From SZUA-547 sp963669265 (GTDB taxonomy: Bacteria; Pseudomonadota; Alphaproteobacteria; Rhodobacterales; Rhodobacteraceae): a DNA stretch of 64,000 nt. The position numbers and the translations under genes were made by a program. The notes beneath the pieces were generated by a model. That model was not told where the DNA came from and made no database searches. It saw only the letters and a program-made list of their open reading frames with translations. How positions within the stretch are numbered: the stretch's first letter is position 1; each line of letters begins with the position of its first letter. Shown in pieces: positions 34,300-42,877 of the stretch. The stretch spans positions 3,534,001-3,598,000 of the forward strand of contig OY769916.1 of the NCBI GenBank assembly GCA_963669265.1, in the 5' to 3' direction.

Positions 34300-34944
34300 T
34301 TAGGCCGCAGCCTTCACCGCGACGGACTTCTCGGCCCGTAGCCAGTCATAGTCCATGCCGCGCCGCACCGCCGGACGGGCGGAGATCCGCTCGACCCAGG
34401 CGCTGAGATTGGGCAGGCCGCTGCGGTCGATCCCGGCATAGGTGGAGACCACCCAAGGATAAGCGGAGATATCCGCGATAGAATACTCCCCGGCCAGATA
34501 GTCCCGATCCGCTAGCCGCGTCTCTAGCACCTCGTAAAGGCGCCGCGTCTCATCCTGATAGCGCTTGACCGCATAAGGGATGTGCTCGGGCGCGGCGTTG
34601 ACGAAATGGCTCGCCTGACCCTGCATCGGGCCGATCCCGCCCATCTGGAACATCAGCCATTGCAGGACTTCTGACCGCGCCTGCGGGTCGGTCGGCAGCA
34701 GCTTACCCGCCTTCTCGGCCAGATAGATCAGGATGGCGCCGGATTCGAACACGGCGAAATCATTCGCGTCGCGATCGACGATGGCCGGGATGCGGCCATT
34801 GGGGTTGATGGCGAGGAATTCCAGCGTTTTCTGATCGCCCGCGCCGATATCGATCCGGTGGAACGTGTAGGGCAGGTCGACCTCTTCGATCATTATAGAG
34901 GCTTTTTGCCCGTTGGGCGTTCCGTATGAATAGAGGTCGATCAT
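34300..34944 (-). CDS. Glutathione S-transferase family protein
   Basis: 214 residues. A thioredoxin-fold N-terminal domain (MIDLYSYGTPNGQKASIMIEEV, NPNGRIPAIVD with the cis-Pro, and FESGAILIYLAEKAG) is followed by a helical C-terminal domain with YSIADISAYPWV. The TPNGQK start resembles the YfcG/YghU-type GSTs, some of which reduce disulfides. Single gene with an AT-containing promoter region upstream (34980-35040). Confidence 0.9.
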   Translation of the reverse strand: MIDLYSYGTPNGQKASIMIEEVDLPYTFHRIDIGAGDQKTLEFLAINPNGRIPAIVDRDANDFAVFESGAILIYLAEKAGKLLPTDPQARSEVLQWLMFQMGGIGPMQGQASHFVNAAPEHIPYAVKRYQDETRRLYEVLETRLADRDYLAGEYSIADISAYPWVVSTYAGIDRSGLPNLSAWVERISARPAVRRGMDYDWLRAEKSVAVKAAA

Positions 34945-35114
34945 CTTGTTCCCTCCACGGGGTGTTTCTGTCTGTGCTTTAGCGTTCGGACACAGATAGG
35001 CGCCCGTTTCCGTTTTTTTAGACTGATCAGTGCAAAAAAGTGTGAAGGGGCGAACGCGCGCTCCGGTTGTGCTATACTCGCGCCTCGTCGGGGTGGCGTG
35101 AGGGGGAGGTCGCG

Positions 35115-35708
35115 ATGCCAGGCAAAGTCACCGTCATGAAGGGAACAATCGGCAAGTCCAAATACCGGGTGCAGGGCAAGACCCTGAAGGATATCTGGGC
35201 CGATATTGAGAAAAAGGGGCCGACCGACAAACGCAGCGGCAAGAAGGTCGCCGCCTACACCGAATGCCCTGTGGACGTGCCCAAGAAGAATACGTTCGAC
35301 GGACGGCTCAAGGAAGACAAGAACAAGGGAGAGTTCACCGTCACCATCTGGATCAAGGCCGCCGTTTTGACCATGACCGGCTCGATCAAGATGCCCAACC
35401 TCGCGTCGGACAAGGATCTGAGCCCGAAAGCTAAGGCCGAGTGGAAGCGGTTCATGAAAGAGTTGATCGCCCACGAGAATGAGCATGTCGCGGTGAGCGA
35501 AAAGGCCGCCAAGGCCTATGCGGCGGATGTGCAGGCGCTGACGGGCGAGGGCAAGGACGCCGACAAGGAAGCGGCGAAGAAAAAGGCGGCGGAGGATTTT
35601 GAGAAGAAGCGCAAGAAGCTGAAATCACTGCCCGACCGCCTGAACGCCGCCAACAAAAAGCTCGACGCCGGCGGCCACGGCCCGACGCTGAAGACGTCGA
35701 TTCCCTGA
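35115..35708 (+). CDS. DUF922-type putative zinc protease with HENEH motif
   Basis: 197 residues from an ATG with AGGGGGAGGT upstream. The family pattern includes YRVQGKTLKDIWADIEKKGP, AAYTECPVDV and the metal motif H120-E-N-E-H124 (HExxH form) in ELIAHENEHVAVSEK. Members of DUF922 are predicted metal-dependent proteases. This one has no signal peptide, and its C-terminus is a Lys/Ala/Glu-rich predicted coiled coil. Its substrate and location are unknown. Confidence 0.72.
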   Translation: MPGKVTVMKGTIGKSKYRVQGKTLKDIWADIEKKGPTDKRSGKKVAAYTECPVDVPKKNTFDGRLKEDKNKGEFTVTIWIKAAVLTMTGSIKMPNLASDKDLSPKAKAEWKRFMKELIAHENEHVAVSEKAAKAYAADVQALTGEGKDADKEAAKKKAAEDFEKKRKKLKSLPDRLNAANKKLDAGGHGPTLKTSIP

Positions 35709-35742
35709 CGCGCACGGCTGCGCCGACCTGCCGCCGCGTCAT

Positions 35743-36435
35743 TTATGCAGCCAGTGACGCTGGTTCGATGCGCCAGTGACCGGCGCGGGGTTGCGCCACC
35801 TCCCACGCGGCGGGGCGTCCGGCCTTGTCCTTGACCCGCTCCAGCCGCCAGCGGGGCGCGCCGCCCGCGATCTCCTCCGTCGTCCAGCCCGGCGCCGGAT
35901 CGACGCGCCAGCGGGTTTCCGCCGCGCCAGAGCCTGCGCCGCGCGCAAAGAGCACCATCATCAGCGGCGCGCGCCTCCTGCGGTTTGATCCGGTGGCGAC
36001 CCGTCCGGCCTCGGCGGCCAGGTTCAGCCGCCGCATCGGCGTCAGCCCCGGCGCCATGTCCAACTCGGCGATCACCAGCGGGCAGGCGCCGGATCTGAGC
36101 GCCTCTTCCGCCGACCACAACGTATCCTCCGCCCGCAAAGGGCGCGCGATCACCAGCCGGGACGGGTCAAAAAACGGCGCCAGGCCCTGCGGGTGCAGCG
36201 CTTCATGCGCTCCCGGCCGCAGGATCCAGAGCACAGGCCCCGTCAACCGCCCCGCCGCCAGCGCCGCCATCACCCGCCGCGCCGGTCCCGTCGCCTCATG
36301 CGCGCGGCCCAGAACCAGCGTGGGCGCGTCCGCTTCTCCATGCGCGCGCCCGCTCGCCCCCGTATCGATCAGGGGAATGCGAGGCCGAGCAGGACCTTTG
36401 AGAGAGGCGGTGGACAGGACGGGCGATCGGGGCAT
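35743..36435 (-). CDS. imuA: ImuA-family protein, SOS-box controlled, without adjacent imuB/dnaE2
   Basis: 230 residues related to RecA/SulA-like ImuA of the damage-inducible mutasome (RPGAHEALHPQGLAPFFDPSRLVI, CPLVIAELDMAPGLTPMRRLNLAAEAG). An alphaproteobacterial LexA box is 14 bases upstream of the ATG, which strongly supports the assignment. In most genomes imuA is followed by imuB and dnaE2; here the next gene downstream is the unrelated DUF922 gene on the other strand, so the cassette is split or incomplete. Confidence 0.8.
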   Translation of the reverse strand: MPRSPVLSTASLKGPARPRIPLIDTGASGRAHGEADAPTLVLGRAHEATGPARRVMAALAAGRLTGPVLWILRPGAHEALHPQGLAPFFDPSRLVIARPLRAEDTLWSAEEALRSGACPLVIAELDMAPGLTPMRRLNLAAEAGRVATGSNRRRRAPLMMVLFARGAGSGAAETRWRVDPAPGWTTEEIAGGAPRWRLERVKDKAGRPAAWEVAQPRAGHWRIEPASLAA

Positions 36436-36448
36436 GGTGGACTCATTT

Positions 36449-36463
36449 GTTCTTTATTTGTTC
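36449..36463. promoter_or_regulatory. LexA (SOS) box of imuA
   Basis: GTTCTTTATTTGTTC is the GTTC-N7-GTTC direct repeat bound by alphaproteobacterial LexA. It lies 14-28 bases upstream of the imuA start codon in an AT-rich stretch, overlapping the expected promoter. Confidence 0.85.
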
Positions 36464-36748
36464 TAATATTTTGGAGCCGTCTTAGCAAGCTGCGCCTGCA
36501 CCGAGCTGACATCGAGCCCAAGCCGGGGCGCCCGGAGCCAAGGCCGCGATGAGGCGATATTGTTGCAACGGCCTCACACTGAGGCGCGGGGAAGGGGCCG
36601 ATCCAGATTCCGCCGCGAGCGGGCCATATTTCCGCCTCTTGCGGATTTCATCGAAGCTGGGCGGGGCGTTCCATTCGGCGCGGCCTGCGCCGCCCAACGA
36701 AGTATCCGGCGGCATGTGTGTTTTACTTACTTCTGTTGGGAGTCGCGT
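36464..36748. other. Intergenic region between the imuA SOS box and allA
   Basis: The divergent gap between imuA and allA (313 bases in all). Apart from the SOS box at its left end I see no coding frame with a good start, no RNA gene and no clear terminator. It ends with TTGGGAG before the GTG start of allA. Confidence 0.4.
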
Positions 36749-37246
36749 GTGACAATTCTGACGATTGAGCCGCTGACCGCAGCGGCCTTCGCCCCCTACG
36801 GCCAGGTGATAGAGGCCGATTACGCCAGAAGTTTCGCCCTGAATGACGGCGCCGCCAGACGGTTCGACCTGCTGGCGACCGCGGATGTTGGAGTAGGCGC
36901 CGTCGCCGGGATCTCGATCTATCGCGCGGCGCGGCGCGCCCGGCCGATCGAGATTCGCATGCTAGAGACCCACCCGCTGGGCGCGCAGATCTTCGCGCCG
37001 ATGGAGCGCAAGGACTGGCTGGTCGTCGTCGCGGAGAAACCGGCGCCCCAGCGCTGCCGCGCGTTCCATGTGCGCGGCGATCAGGGCGTGCAATACGCCG
37101 CCGGCGTCTGGCGGCATCCCCTGCTGACATTCTCGGATCAGGATTTTCTAGTCATTGACCGCCATGCGCCCGAAGACGCTATGGGCGACAATCACCGGGA
37201 GGAATGGCTCCCGCCGGCGGATATTCTGACGCTCGAGCAGATCTGA
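36749..37246 (+). CDS. allA: Ureidoglycolate lyase AllA
   Basis: 165 residues from a GTG preceded by GGGAG. The sequence (LTAAAFAPYGQVIEADYARSF, HPLGAQIFAPMERKDWLVVVA, YAAGVWRHPLLTF, FLVIDRHAPEDAMGDNHREEW) covers the cupin-type AllA core, with the conserved GVWRHPL segment. It splits ureidoglycolate to glyoxylate and urea at the end of purine/allantoin breakdown. Other allantoin genes are not in the window. Confidence 0.92.
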   Translation: MTILTIEPLTAAAFAPYGQVIEADYARSFALNDGAARRFDLLATADVGVGAVAGISIYRAARRARPIEIRMLETHPLGAQIFAPMERKDWLVVVAEKPAPQRCRAFHVRGDQGVQYAAGVWRHPLLTFSDQDFLVIDRHAPEDAMGDNHREEWLPPADILTLEQI

Positions 37247-37261
37247 GCGCGGTAAGAAAAA

Positions 37262-37304
37262 CGCGACAAAAAGAAAACGCGGCGGAGACTGGCTCCGCCG
37301 CGTT
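37262..37304 (-). terminator. Strong intrinsic terminator of the glycine-zipper lipoprotein gene
   Basis: AACGCGGCGGAG and CTCCGCCGCGTT form a perfect 12-base stem with a 5-base loop (37276-37304). On the minus strand it is followed by TTTTCTTTTT, so it ends transcription of the small lipoprotein gene 22 bases away. It may also stop allA transcripts from the other side. Confidence 0.88.
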
Positions 37305-37325
37305 AAATCGTTGAAACTCGCAGCC

Positions 37326-37547
37326 TTACTGGACGTTTTTGCCCACTTCCGAGCCGACCGCGCCGCCCACGACCGCGCCTGCGATCGTTGCGGCCGTCTT
37401 GCCCGAGCCGCCGCCGAATTGCGAGCCGACGATGCCGCCGACCACAGCGCCGCCAACGGCGCCGATTTGCTGATTGCTCGGTCCTTGACCGTCCGCGCAG
37501 CCCGCCGCGACAAGCGCCGCAGCCAGGATGAGTCCGATGCGTGTCAT
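37326..37547 (-). CDS. Glycine-zipper lipoprotein
   Basis: 73 residues. The signal peptide MTRIGLILAAALVAAGC ends in lipobox AAGC, then a Gly-zipper pair (GAVGGAVVGGIVGSQFGGG, AGAVVGGAVGSEVG) spans two helices, as in the SlyB/OmpA-glycine-zipper (2TM) proteins. Probably anchored to the outer membrane and oligomeric. AAGGAGG lies just upstream of the start. Confidence 0.85.
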   Translation of the reverse strand: MTRIGLILAAALVAAGCADGQGPSNQQIGAVGGAVVGGIVGSQFGGGSGKTAATIAGAVVGGAVGSEVGKNVQ

Positions 37548-37756
37548 ATACGCCTCCTTGCCTTTTTATGCGTCCGGCGTCGCCGGTCGATTGTAACCTC
37601 TCCGACAATATAGGTGAGGATTGGCGCAAAATCATGACTTTCTGCACGAAAGGGGGTTTTCCTCAGTCAACTTTTCGCGGACTAGTCGGCGCCATCGCCT
37701 GATCTAGAGAGCGTGCGTCGCTCCTTCAGAGGGCTCGACGCCGCCGGAGCCGCCCT

Positions 37757-38647
37757 ATGAGCCCTACGAGCCATGGCCATATCGCCATGCTGTTATTTGC
37801 AGCGCTCGTGTCCGCGTCATACTCGGTCAGCGCCATCGCGGCGCCGCATATCGATCCGGCGGCGATCACAATCCTTCGCTTCGCGCTTGCGGCGGCGATC
37901 ATGGCCTCAGTCGTCGCCGTGCTGGCGGGCAGGGGCGTGGCCTTGTCGACAGACCGCGCGCTGACCTCGCTGTGGCGGTATCCGCTGATGGGCGGGCTGC
38001 TGGGCCTTTACTTCGTTCTGCTGTTCGAGGGGCTTCCCCTGTCGAACCCGACCTCGGCCGCCGTTCTATTCGCGGCGACGCCGCTGATGTCCGCCGGGTT
38101 TGGCCGAATCCTGCTGGGACAGGGCGCGCCGCTTCGGGTGCTGATTCCGCTGCTGATCGCCGGACTCGGCTCGATCTGGGTGGTGTTTCGCGCCGATCTG
38201 ACGGCGCTGCTGGCGTTCGAGTTCGGCGAGGGGGAGGCGATCATCTTCATTGGATGCGCCGCCCATGCGCTCTACACGCCGATGATCCGGAAACTGAACC
38301 GGGGCGAGCCGGCGCTAGTCTTCACGCTTGGGATGATGCTGGGAGGCTTGCTGGTCGTCGGCCTCTATGGCGCGACCGCGATGCTGGAGACCGACTGGCG
38401 CGCCATACCCGGTTTCGTCTGGGTCTCACTGGCCTACCTGTCGGTCGCGGCCTCGGCGCTCAGCTTTTTCCTGTTGCAGTACGCCGCCCTGCGACTGACC
38501 GCGGCCAAGACCATGGCCTATGTCTACCTCATTCCCAGCCTCGTCGTGCTTTGGGAGGGACTGATCGGACATGGCTGGCCCGCCTTTGCGATCCTGCCGG
38601 GCGTCGCGGCGACCACGGTGGCGCTGTTGCTGCTGCTCAGGGAATGA
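37757..38647 (+). CDS. DMT-superfamily (EamA) transporter
   Basis: 296 residues with ten membrane helices and two EamA repeats (AMLLFAALVSASYSVSAIAAP; EAIIFIGCAAHALYTPMIRKL). The conserved PTSAAVLFAATPLMSAGFGRILLG is visible. Only distantly similar to the DMT gene at 30955. Inner-membrane exporter of unknown substrate. Confidence 0.9.
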   Translation: MSPTSHGHIAMLLFAALVSASYSVSAIAAPHIDPAAITILRFALAAAIMASVVAVLAGRGVALSTDRALTSLWRYPLMGGLLGLYFVLLFEGLPLSNPTSAAVLFAATPLMSAGFGRILLGQGAPLRVLIPLLIAGLGSIWVVFRADLTALLAFEFGEGEAIIFIGCAAHALYTPMIRKLNRGEPALVFTLGMMLGGLLVVGLYGATAMLETDWRAIPGFVWVSLAYLSVAASALSFFLLQYAALRLTAAKTMAYVYLIPSLVVLWEGLIGHGWPAFAILPGVAATTVALLLLLRE

Positions 38648-38725
38648 GCGCGTGGCTGTCGATCATGTGACCGCCACGCGACCACAGAACATGTGATCCG
38701 CCGCCAACACGGGGTATGGTGCGCC

Positions 38726-39454
38726 ATGAGCGGTGACCAATCCCCGATCCCAGAACCGGAGTCAGAACCAGAAAAGGAGCGCCCCGGCCGGGGCGCGCTG
38801 ATCGGCCTGATCGTGTTGGTCGCGGCGTTGACGGCGGGCGCGATCTGGTCGGCCACCCATCTGGATCTTGAAGTGTCCGCCGAGCGGTTCGAGCGGTTCG
38901 TGACCGACCTCGGCCCGTGGGGGCCGCTGGGGATCGTCGCGCTGATGATCGCCCATTCCTTCGTGCCGTTCCCGGCGGAGCTGGTCGCCTTCGCCGCCGG
39001 CGCCGCCTATGGCGTGGTTCTTGGGACAGCGCTGGTCTGGATCGGCGCGATGATCGGCGCCGCCGTCGCTTTCTATCTGGCGCGCAGGCTGGGGCGCCCC
39101 TTCGTCGAGCGTATGCTGCGGGAAAAGGAGCGCGCGGCGCTGGATCGCTGGAGCCGGGTCAACGGCGCGCCGACGCTGCTGGCCGCAAGGTTCATCCCGG
39201 TGATCGCATTCAACCTGATCAATTACGCCGCCGGACTGACCCGCGTGACATGGTGGACGTTTCTCTGGACCACCGGTCTGGGCATCCTGCCGCTCACCGT
39301 GCTGATGGTGGCCATGGGCGATGCGATGAAGAATATGAGCTGGGTGGATCTCGCCGCGCTCTCGGCCCTCGGGGTGGTGGTCGCGCTGGGGGGATTCTAT
39401 GTCGCGCGGAAACTGCGCGGCGTACCGCTTGACCAGAATGAAGGCGGTGACTAG
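38726..39454 (+). CDS. TVP38/TMEM64 (DedA-like) family membrane protein
   Basis: 242 residues from the ATG at 38726. A Pro/Glu-rich cytoplasmic N-terminus is followed by six hydrophobic segments with the SNARE-associated/VTT-domain pattern: HSFVPFPAELVAFAAGAAYG, GAAVAFYLARRLGRP and RFIPVIAFNLINYAAGLTRV. The family includes lipid scramblase-like proteins; the bacterial role is unclear. Begins 78 bases after the DMT gene and may share its transcript. Confidence 0.88.
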   Translation: MSGDQSPIPEPESEPEKERPGRGALIGLIVLVAALTAGAIWSATHLDLEVSAERFERFVTDLGPWGPLGIVALMIAHSFVPFPAELVAFAAGAAYGVVLGTALVWIGAMIGAAVAFYLARRLGRPFVERMLREKERAALDRWSRVNGAPTLLAARFIPVIAFNLINYAAGLTRVTWWTFLWTTGLGILPLTVLMVAMGDAMKNMSWVDLAALSALGVVVALGGFYVARKLRGVPLDQNEGGD

Positions 39455-39521
39455 CGTCACTTCACGCTGGTCAGGTGGCGGGATAAGCCACGGCTTCAGC
39501 GATCAAACATGGAGGAGACAG

Positions 39522-40859
39522 ATGTCAGACCGCGCCGCCGAATTCGCCGCGTCCCCGAACGATCTTCGCGCCTACTGGATGCCCTACACGGCGAACCGGC
39601 AGTTCAAGAGCGCGCCGCGCATGATCTCCTCCGCCAAGGGCATGTATGTCCGCACCACGGACGGGCGGGACGTGCTGGACGCGATCGCGGGTCTCTGGTG
39701 TGTGAACGCCGGGCATTGCCGTCCGAAGATCGTCGAGGCGATTCAGAACCAGGTCGCGGAACTCGACTACTCGATGGTCTTTCAGATGGGCCATCCAAAG
39801 GCCTTCCAGCTCGCCACCCGCCTGGCCGATCTCGCGCCTGACGGGATGGAGCAGGTCTTCTTCACCAATTCCGGCTCAGAAGCGGCGGACACCGCGCTGA
39901 AAATCGCGCTGGCCTATCACAAGACCCGCGGCGAGGGCGGTCGGTTCCGTCTGATCGGGCGCGAGCGCGGCTATCACGGCGTGAATTTCGGCGGCACCTC
40001 CGTCGGCGGCATGGTCGCCAATCGCAAGATGTACGGGACGCTGATGGCGGGCGTCGATCACCTGCGTCACACCCATGATCCGGTGCGGAACGGGTTCACG
40101 CCCGGACAGCCGGAGCATGGCGTCGAGCTTGCCGAAGATCTGGTGCGCATGGTTCAGTTGCACGACCCGTCGACCATCGCCGCGGTGATTGTTGAGCCGG
40201 TCGCAGGTTCGGCGGGCGTCCTGCCGCCGCCGGTCGGATATCTGCAGCGGCTGCGGGAGATTTGCGATGAGCACGGCATCCTGCTGATCTTCGACGAGGT
40301 CATCACCGGGTTCGGACGCGTCGGCGCGCCCTTCGCGGCGGAGCGGTTCGGCGTGACGCCGGACATGATCAACTGCGCCAAGGGTCTGACCAACGGAACG
40401 ATCCCGATGGGCGCCGTCATCGTGGGCGAGCATGTGCATGACGCGTTCATGCAAGGCCCGGAACACTTGATAGAGTTGCTGCATGGCTACACCTATTCCG
40501 GCAATCCGGTCGCTTGCGCCGCCGCGCTGGCGACGCTTGAGACCTATAAGGACGAAGGGCTGCTGACGCGCGCGTTGGAGCTGGAATCCTATTGGGCGGA
40601 GGCGATGCACTCGTTCAAGGGCACGCCTGGCGTGACCGACATACGCAGCATCGGGCTGGTCGGCGCGCTTGATCTGGAGCCGGTCGAGGGCATGCCCACG
40701 AAACGGGCCTTCGATGCGTTCCTCAACGCATATGAAAAGGGCATGCTGTTCCGCACCACCGGCGATACGATCGCGTTCTCGCCGCCGCTGATTATCGAGA
40801 AGAGCGAGATCGACAAGATTGTCGAGATCCTGACAAGGGTGCTGAAGGAGCTGTTCTAG
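39522..40859 (+). CDS. Class III aminotransferase (omega-amino acid:pyruvate/aspartate aminotransferase family)
   Basis: 445 residues from an ATG with GGAGGAG upstream. PLP-fold landmarks: FFTNSGSEAADTALKIALAYH, RGYHGVNFGGTSVGG, IVEPVAGSAGVLPPP, ILLIFDEVITGFGRVG, and the PLP lysine in INCAKGLTNGTIPMGA. Closest in style to beta-alanine/omega-amino acid--pyruvate transaminases (WMPYTANRQFKSAPR at the N-terminus). The exact amine donor is not determinable. Confidence 0.93.
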   Translation: MSDRAAEFAASPNDLRAYWMPYTANRQFKSAPRMISSAKGMYVRTTDGRDVLDAIAGLWCVNAGHCRPKIVEAIQNQVAELDYSMVFQMGHPKAFQLATRLADLAPDGMEQVFFTNSGSEAADTALKIALAYHKTRGEGGRFRLIGRERGYHGVNFGGTSVGGMVANRKMYGTLMAGVDHLRHTHDPVRNGFTPGQPEHGVELAEDLVRMVQLHDPSTIAAVIVEPVAGSAGVLPPPVGYLQRLREICDEHGILLIFDEVITGFGRVGAPFAAERFGVTPDMINCAKGLTNGTIPMGAVIVGEHVHDAFMQGPEHLIELLHGYTYSGNPVACAAALATLETYKDEGLLTRALELESYWAEAMHSFKGTPGVTDIRSIGLVGALDLEPVEGMPTKRAFDAFLNAYEKGMLFRTTGDTIAFSPPLIIEKSEIDKIVEILTRVLKELF

Positions 40860-40902
40860 CGCCCGCGCCAAATGGCGGGGGAATGTCGGCGAAGGAGCCT
40901 CA

Positions 40903-42594
40903 ATGGTTGAACGCAGGCTCGCAGCGATTCTCGCCGCTGACGTCGTTGGCTATTCGAAGCTGATCGGCGCCGATCAGACTGCGACGCTCGCTGCTTTGCG
41001 ACGATTGCGCAGTGAGCTTTTGGCGCCATCCGTCAGCCGACATCATGGCGAAATCGTCAAAAGCATGGGCGATGGCTGGATTATCGCATTCGATAGCGTT
41101 GCGGACGCGGTGCAATGCGCGATCGACGTCCAGACCGGCATCTCGGCGATTGAGATGCTGCGACTGCGCGTGGGCGTCCACCTCGGGGACATCGAGCACG
41201 AAGACGAGGACGTGTTCGGCGATGGGGTCAATGTCGCCGCGCGCCTCGAAGCCGCCGCAACGCCTGGCGGCATTTTGATTTCCGACGTTGTGCATCACAG
41301 TTTGGACGGGCGGCTCGCCGGGGCCTTTCCAAGCAAGTCGCTCCTGAAGCTTAAGAATATCGAGCGCGAAGTTGAGGCGTTTTCCTGGGGCGACGCTCCG
41401 CCGGACACAAGCGGAGAGGACGAGGGTGATGCGCCAGCCGCCGCGCAACGTCAGAGCATCAACATAGGTTTCGACGGCCTCGACATGCGTGCAGGCGATG
41501 ACGAGGCCAGACTGCTATGCGACGGGGTTAATGACGCTGTTCGCGCGGCGCTCGCCAATCGAAAGGGCCTGTCGCTTTTAACCGATTCCGGCAAGGCTGA
41601 CATGCAGGTTCAAGGTTCCATGCAGGTGGTCGGCGACAGGTACCGCGCCGCCATTCGCCTGCTCGACCGCAGAAATCAAGAACTGATAAAGGCGGAAAAG
41701 TTCGACGGACGGATCGCGGACCTGTTCGAGGCGGAAGACGATCTGGCGCTGCGGATTTGCACCGCGATCAGATTTGCGGTCTTCAAATATGAAGCCACCG
41801 TGATAAGCGACGCCAGTCAATCGCCGGTCGAGCAGGACAACGACCGGCTGCGCGTTCGCGCCGGCAGCCTGCTGTCAGATGTGAATTATGACGATTGGGT
41901 CGAGGCGCGGCGCCTGATGGACATCGTTCTGGACCGGAACCCAGACGATGCAAGCGCGCTTGCGTTGGCTGGAATGTCTCGCATGGTCGAGCCCAATTGC
42001 GGTTGGCGGCCTCCGGCGTCGGAGGACCGCGAGCAGGCGATCCGGCAACTGCGCAAGGCTGTCAAACTCAATCCCAGCAGCGATTTCGCCCAAGCGATGC
42101 TGACTCTGGCGTTTCTGGAGCTTGAGGAAGATTTCACCGGCGCCCTGTTTGCCTCTGAACAACTGATGAAAATCGCGCCGCATTTCGCGCAGGGCCAAAT
42201 GGCGCGCGCCGCGGCTTTAATTTGCAGCGGAGAGACCGAGGAGGGAACGGAACTGGCGCTCAAAGCGATAGAACCGCTAAAGGGGTTGCGCCTGTTCTCT
42301 CAGAACGCCGCATATCTGATGCTCGGATTGCTGCTCTCTAACCGTCATGACGAAGTTCTGGTCTGGGGCCAAATGGTGAACCAGCGAACAGAAAATGTGC
42401 CGCGAAACCTGATACTCATGATCAGCGCGGCGGCGCATATCAAAGACCACGATCTCGCACGGAAACACGTGGATCATCTTGTCGGTCTGCATGCCGATTT
42501 TCGCCTCGGCGACATGCGTGTATGGCCCCTCAGGAACACGGCTGACTGGAGCCACATTGTCGAGGGATTGCAAAAGGCGGATTTGCCAGAGTGA
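40903..42594 (+). CDS. Class III adenylate cyclase with TPR-like C-terminus
   Basis: 563 residues, soluble. The cyclase domain (1-170) keeps AADVVGYS and KSMGDGWIIAF for metals and FGDGVNVAARLEA for catalysis. A middle domain related to TolB-type sensors (DGLDMRAGDDEARLLCDGVNDAV) and helical TPR-like repeats (NPDDASALALAGMSRM, NPSSDFAQAMLTLAFLEL) follow. The domain plan matches the cyclase at 32478-34217, though the sequences are clearly different, so these are old paralogues. 43 bases downstream of the aminotransferase. Confidence 0.9.
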   Translation: MVERRLAAILAADVVGYSKLIGADQTATLAALRRLRSELLAPSVSRHHGEIVKSMGDGWIIAFDSVADAVQCAIDVQTGISAIEMLRLRVGVHLGDIEHEDEDVFGDGVNVAARLEAAATPGGILISDVVHHSLDGRLAGAFPSKSLLKLKNIEREVEAFSWGDAPPDTSGEDEGDAPAAAQRQSINIGFDGLDMRAGDDEARLLCDGVNDAVRAALANRKGLSLLTDSGKADMQVQGSMQVVGDRYRAAIRLLDRRNQELIKAEKFDGRIADLFEAEDDLALRICTAIRFAVFKYEATVISDASQSPVEQDNDRLRVRAGSLLSDVNYDDWVEARRLMDIVLDRNPDDASALALAGMSRMVEPNCGWRPPASEDREQAIRQLRKAVKLNPSSDFAQAMLTLAFLELEEDFTGALFASEQLMKIAPHFAQGQMARAAALICSGETEEGTELALKAIEPLKGLRLFSQNAAYLMLGLLLSNRHDEVLVWGQMVNQRTENVPRNLILMISAAAHIKDHDLARKHVDHLVGLHADFRLGDMRVWPLRNTADWSHIVEGLQKADLPE

Positions 42595-42877
42595 TCGTAT
42601 CGGCGCGGAAGTTGCCTCTCTGACAGGCGATATCACTCGGCAAGAGTTCCAAGTTAGAGCACTCGACATTCAAGTCAGAGAGTTGTCGCTCTAATGCGCC
42701 TGAACAGCGGCGGCAGATCGGCGCAGCGCGGAGTTGCGCTTTGCCCGGCAATCCGAGACTTGCTCTAATGCGTCAGACGAAAACGTATTTATGAACACGC
42801 GTTACAGGCAGATTTAGCCCACAGCCAGCCAACGCCTGAAGCGCAACGCCACAGATATTTCGAAGGAATGGCCCCGA

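Noticed and set aside
42595..42877. Intergenic stretch with the repeated string GCTCTAATGCG at about 42690 and 42764
   Set aside because: Two short matches in a 283-base gap are too little to call a repeat element or regulatory site; no gene or RNA seen there.
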